From Candidatus Edwardsbacteria bacterium RifOxyA12_full_54_48 (GTDB lineage Bacteria; Edwardsbacteria; AC1; EtOH8): a stretch of 64,000 nucleotides of DNA. The position numbers were made by a program, and so were the translations under genes. The notes beneath the pieces were generated by a model that did no database searches, was not told the DNA's origin, and worked only from the letters and a program-made list of their open reading frames with translations. Positions 61,609-64,000 of this stretch are shown one piece after another (position 1 is the first letter of the stretch; each line of letters begins with the position of its first letter). The DNA lies in the NCBI GenBank assembly GCA_001777915.1, contig MFFN01000006.1:124001-188000 (forward strand), in the 5' to 3' direction.

Positions 61609-63138
61609 TTACCTCACTACCATTATTTTTGCCACCGAAGTAGCCGTCCCTGCCGTCAATTTGGCAAAATAAATGCCACTGGGCACTTTCTGGCCGGCCC
61701 GGTCCCGGCCATTCCATTCTAGGGAGTGTTCCCCTTCGGCTAAATCACCGGTGAACAGCGTAGTGACCAGCTGGCCGGCAACATTATAAACTTCCATCCT
61801 GCTATTGTAAGATATCGGGGCTTGGCGCGTCAGGCTGCCGGCAGGGGATGCTATGATATATTTTAGCACCGAACGGTCCGATGTAGGGTTGGGAAAAGTT
61901 GTGATGCTGCACCAGGATTTGGCACCACTGTCTGACAGGCCGTCATCCTTCGGGGGCCAGGGATCTATAAATAAACTTTTTATGAATATATCCGGGCTTT
62001 TATTGACTGCCGGCTGATCACCGGTCCAGACCAGGTGCATATTTCCCCGGAGATCAGCAGCCACCGAAGGCAATACCGCCGAGGCCCTTTGATCGGTCAC
62101 CGGCTCCTCCTGCCCCCAGCTGTCGTTGGCGCTCTGCCGGTGATATATCTCGTAGTAGCCGCTGCGGTCATCCGCCCAGAAGATGTCCACCAGGCTATCC
62201 CGGCAGACTATGACCGGGCCCTCGGTCCGGGAAGCAGTGGCGCTGAGAACCGTTTCCGGACCCCAATTCCGTGACAGGAGGGAATACTTGCGGTAGCATA
62301 TCTTGGAGCTGTTAAGCGACCAGTCCTCCCAGACCACATGGATGTTGCCGAAATTATCGGCGGCTATGGCCGGGCTGAATGCCCCCAGCGAGCTATGGCT
62401 GATAAGGCTGTCGCCCTCCCAACCGCTGGTGGACATTTTACGGAACCTTACCTGAAAGGTTCCGGAGCTGAAATCCTCCCAGACCACAGCCGGCAGTCCC
62501 TGGCACATGGCGACGCTAGGCATCCCGCAATAATCAGCATTCTCTCCCAGGATGCCCTCCGACCCCCAGCTGGATCCGGCATATATCTTATGGTAAACCC
62601 GATAAAGGCCGCCCCTTTTATCCTGCCAGAAGGCGAACAGGCGGCCGTCCCCGGCAACTGCGATCGCGGGATTGGTGGACGGACCGGAACTGGCGGTAAG
62701 CCTGGTAATTCCCGTCCAGTGATTGTTGCTGTACCTTCGGTAGGCGATCTCGAAGTTCTCGATATCGGTGGTGAACTCGTTGGTTTCCCAGACCAAGTGG
62801 AAATTTCCCCCAGCATCCGTAGCGCATGAAGGATACCAGTTGTTGAGCCTGCTGTTGCCGATCAAACCGACCGTGGTGTCGCCGGACCAGACACTCCCAT
62901 CGTATCGCTTGAACCTGATCTGGCAGCCCATGTTGTTTGGGCTTGAATAGAAATCGTACCAGGCCAGATAGATCCAATTTTCGAAAACCGCCAGGCTGTG
63001 GCTGTTATTGCTCGTGGTGTATGATCCGCCGTCGGAGCTGGTCAGGTTGCTGTCGGCCGTCCAACCCTGGGCATAGGACAGAAAGGGGGAAAATCCAGCG
63101 ACCGCTACGATCATAAAAATAATTTTAAGATGTCTCAT
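61609..63138 (-). CDS. Secreted seven-bladed beta-propeller protein with a sorting tail
   Basis: 509 residues with a signal peptide ending at S-Y-A-Q. Seven copies of a blade with V/F-W-x-D-x-(S/R)-G-x-(Y/F)-x-(I/V) at spacings of about 50 residues make a sialidase/BNR-like propeller. The last 95 residues are a FlgD-like sorting tail (F-P-N-P-T-S, Y-N-V-A-G-Q-L-V, S-G-I-Y-F-A-K, end K-I-M-V-V-R). No catalytic set of a sialidase is seen, so binding rather than cleavage is likelier. It ends four bases before the C25 gene and is the first gene of this operon. Confidence 0.82.
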   Translation of the reverse strand: MRHLKIIFMIVAVAGFSPFLSYAQGWTADSNLTSSDGGSYTTSNNSHSLAVFENWIYLAWYDFYSSPNNMGCQIRFKRYDGSVWSGDTTVGLIGNSRLNNWYPSCATDAGGNFHLVWETNEFTTDIENFEIAYRRYSNNHWTGITRLTASSGPSTNPAIAVAGDGRLFAFWQDKRGGLYRVYHKIYAGSSWGSEGILGENADYCGMPSVAMCQGLPAVVWEDFSSGTFQVRFRKMSTSGWEGDSLISHSSLGAFSPAIAADNFGNIHVVWEDWSLNSSKICYRKYSLLSRNWGPETVLSATASRTEGPVIVCRDSLVDIFWADDRSGYYEIYHRQSANDSWGQEEPVTDQRASAVLPSVAADLRGNMHLVWTGDQPAVNKSPDIFIKSLFIDPWPPKDDGLSDSGAKSWCSITTFPNPTSDRSVLKYIIASPAGSLTRQAPISYNSRMEVYNVAGQLVTTLFTGDLAEGEHSLEWNGRDRAGQKVPSGIYFAKLTAGTATSVAKIMVVR

Positions 63139-63174
63139 GAACCACCGTTATCATTTGCGGTTGATATAATTAAT

Positions 63175-63314
63175 GAAGCCGGTATCATCCGGATACCGGC
63201 TTCAAAACGACGATAAATTAAAGCATAGCCAGTATCCATAGCTCACCATTTGAAACAAAGATGACTGTGATACTGACATTTTTCCGGCTATAGGGCACCT
63301 CTTATCGTTCAATT
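63175..63314 (-). promoter_or_regulatory. Structured 5' leader of the secretion cluster, with an attenuator-like hairpin
   Basis: From the predicted start near 63314, TAGCC (63286-63291 arm) pairs with GGCTA (63225-63230 arm), enclosing CAGTATC/GATACTG (63230-63236 with 63269-63275) around a 32-base loop. A perfect 12-base hairpin GAAGCCGGTATC/GATACCGGCTTC (63175-63203) then follows, about 40 bases before the ATG. The T run after it is weak (ATTAATTA). Layout like a riboswitch or attenuator; no known class is recognised. Confidence 0.5.
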
Positions 63315-63320
63315 TTTATT

Positions 63321-63349
63321 ATGTTATCTTAAAGTACGAAATTTGTCAA
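63321..63349 (-). promoter_or_regulatory. Promoter of the propeller-C25-PorV operon
   Basis: TTGACA (63344-63349), 17 bases, TAACAT (63321-63326) on the minus strand. It lies directly after the terminator of the preceding gene. Confidence 0.8.
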
Positions 63350-63357
63350 GCAAAAAA

Positions 63358-63387
63358 GCGCCGTATAAAAATATTTTTATACGGCGC
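63358..63387 (-). terminator. Perfect-palindrome terminator
   Basis: A 15-base perfect stem (GCGCCGTATAAAAAT and its complement) with no loop to spare, followed on the minus strand by six T bases. It ends the partial sorting-tail gene at 63396. Confidence 0.92.
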
Positions 63388-63395
63388 ATAAATCC

Positions 63396-64000
63396 TTACC
63401 TAAGCAACACCAGCTTCTTGGTGGCCGTTTTGCTTTCCGTTCCGGAATTCATCTGCAGTCTATAGAGATATACGCCATTGGCCACCTTTTGTCCCCGGCT
63501 GTCGTCCCCCGCCCATTTCACCGAATGGCTGCCCGCAGAAATTCTGCCCGAAACCAATGTCTTTACCTTTTGTCCCAGGACATTATATACAGCCAGTTCC
63601 ACTCTTGAATTGGACGGTATTTGATAATTTATATTGCAGGAACCCCTGGCCGGATTGGGATAAGCAGGCTGCAGCGCAAAGGAGGAGACCACTGCGCCAG
63701 GTTTGCCGCCGGACACCCCGGTAACGGGACCGATGTCTGTAATCCTGCCCCAGCGCACCACCACATCAGAAATAACGGTATCCATCACCCCGGCCTTATA
63801 GATGTGGACATTGTACCGGCCCGGCTCCAGCCCGGCCAAAGTGTAGTAGCCGCTATTATCGGTAGCTTCGGTGTTTTTAACCTTCGAATCGGAGATGGCG
63901 CTGACCAAGGCACCGATCACCGGGCCGTCGGTGGTGGTATTGCAAAGACCGGTTATGCCTCCGGCTTTATACCCAAAATAGATATCATCCGAAATGTAGG
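63396..64000 (-). CDS. Secreted protein with a carboxypeptidase-regulatory-like domain and sorting tail (5' part beyond the window)
   Basis: The frame is open to the window edge, so only the last 200 or so residues are seen; a GTG within is not the true start. G-G-I-T-G-L-C-N, then S-G-Y-Y-T-L-A-G-L-E-P-G-R-Y-N-V and V-V-R-W-G-R form a CarboxypepD_reg/Cna-B-like beta-sandwich. A FlgD-like sorting tail follows with Y-P-N-P-A-R-G, Y-N-V-L-G-Q-K-V, N-G-V-Y-L-Y-R-L and the end K-L-V-L-L-R. The same tail type as in the next two genes marks it as cargo of the same export route. Confidence 0.8.
   Translation of the reverse strand, partial: YISDDIYFGYKAGGITGLCNTTTDGPVIGALVSAISDSKVKNTEATDNSGYYTLAGLEPGRYNVHIYKAGVMDTVISDVVVRWGRITDIGPVTGVSGGKPGAVVSSFALQPAYPNPARGSCNINYQIPSNSRVELAVYNVLGQKVKTLVSGRISAGSHSVKWAGDDSRGQKVANGVYLYRLQMNSGTESKTATKKLVLLR

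Overview
The window reads as chromosome from an uncultured, Gram-negative-type (diderm) bacterium. Housekeeping genes are fairly GC-rich and mostly on the minus strand. Outer-membrane traits include a heptose/LPS-type sugar cluster, lipoproteins, a PorV-like barrel and a C25 (PorU/gingipain-like) peptidase followed by cargo with FlgD/type IX sorting tails. Together these point to the FCB superphylum or a nearby candidate phylum (Edwardsbacteria, TA06 or WOR-3 type). That placement is inference; no rRNA is present to settle it. TGA is used as a normal stop (dxs, uvrA, gmhB).

Layout. 1-2400: a secreted-protein pair, a PD40-propeller lipoprotein and a subtilase broken by an in-frame TGA. 2730-17840: ribF, truB, dxs, a DUF212 gene, a polyprenyl synthase with a lysine-rich tail, xseB, xseA, folD, ymdB, rny, 6S RNA, zapA and a coiled-coil gene. 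Between folD and ymdB sit a RAYT transposase with its hairpin array and a BglII-like type II restriction-modification pair. 17893-22400: pheT, pheS, rplT, rpmI and infC (AUU start), driven by a strong promoter with a structured leader. 23056-25872: uvrA on the plus strand from a divergent promoter. 25884-27991: two convergent secreted proteins of unknown function. 28208-30008: an AT-rich three-gene module with a PIN-like protein, its own near-perfect promoter and a 26-base direct repeat of the neighbouring acyl-CoA dehydrogenase 3' end. 30138-39529: the acyl-CoA dehydrogenase, rnc and the FAS II operon (fabF, acpP, fabG, fabD, fabH, plsX, rpmF), interrupted by a membrane-anchored HEPN-like gene and a TonB-C-like lipoprotein. 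39724-50669: ddl, pdxJ, small membrane proteins, a CsgG/PEGA/barrel fusion, valS, a ROK kinase, dinB and nth. 50653-55641: five glycosyltransferases and gmhB (LPS core-type assembly). 55778-64000: the PorV/PorU-like secretion cluster and its sorted cargo.

Two themes stand out. First, defence-like genes (restriction-modification, PIN, HEPN) sit as small AT-rich insertions inside or against conserved housekeeping operons. In two cases a copy of the adjacent gene end (folD 5' end, acyl-CoA dehydrogenase 3' end) flanks the insertion, so the host gene stays intact. Second, intergenic spaces are filled with several families of short palindromic repeats, one of which sits around a RAYT transposase. 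Regulatory signals that can be read directly include TTGACA/TATAAT-type promoters with 17-base spacing (uvrA, 6S RNA, infC, the PIN module, the secretion cluster), an infC attenuator-like leader, and several hairpin terminators.
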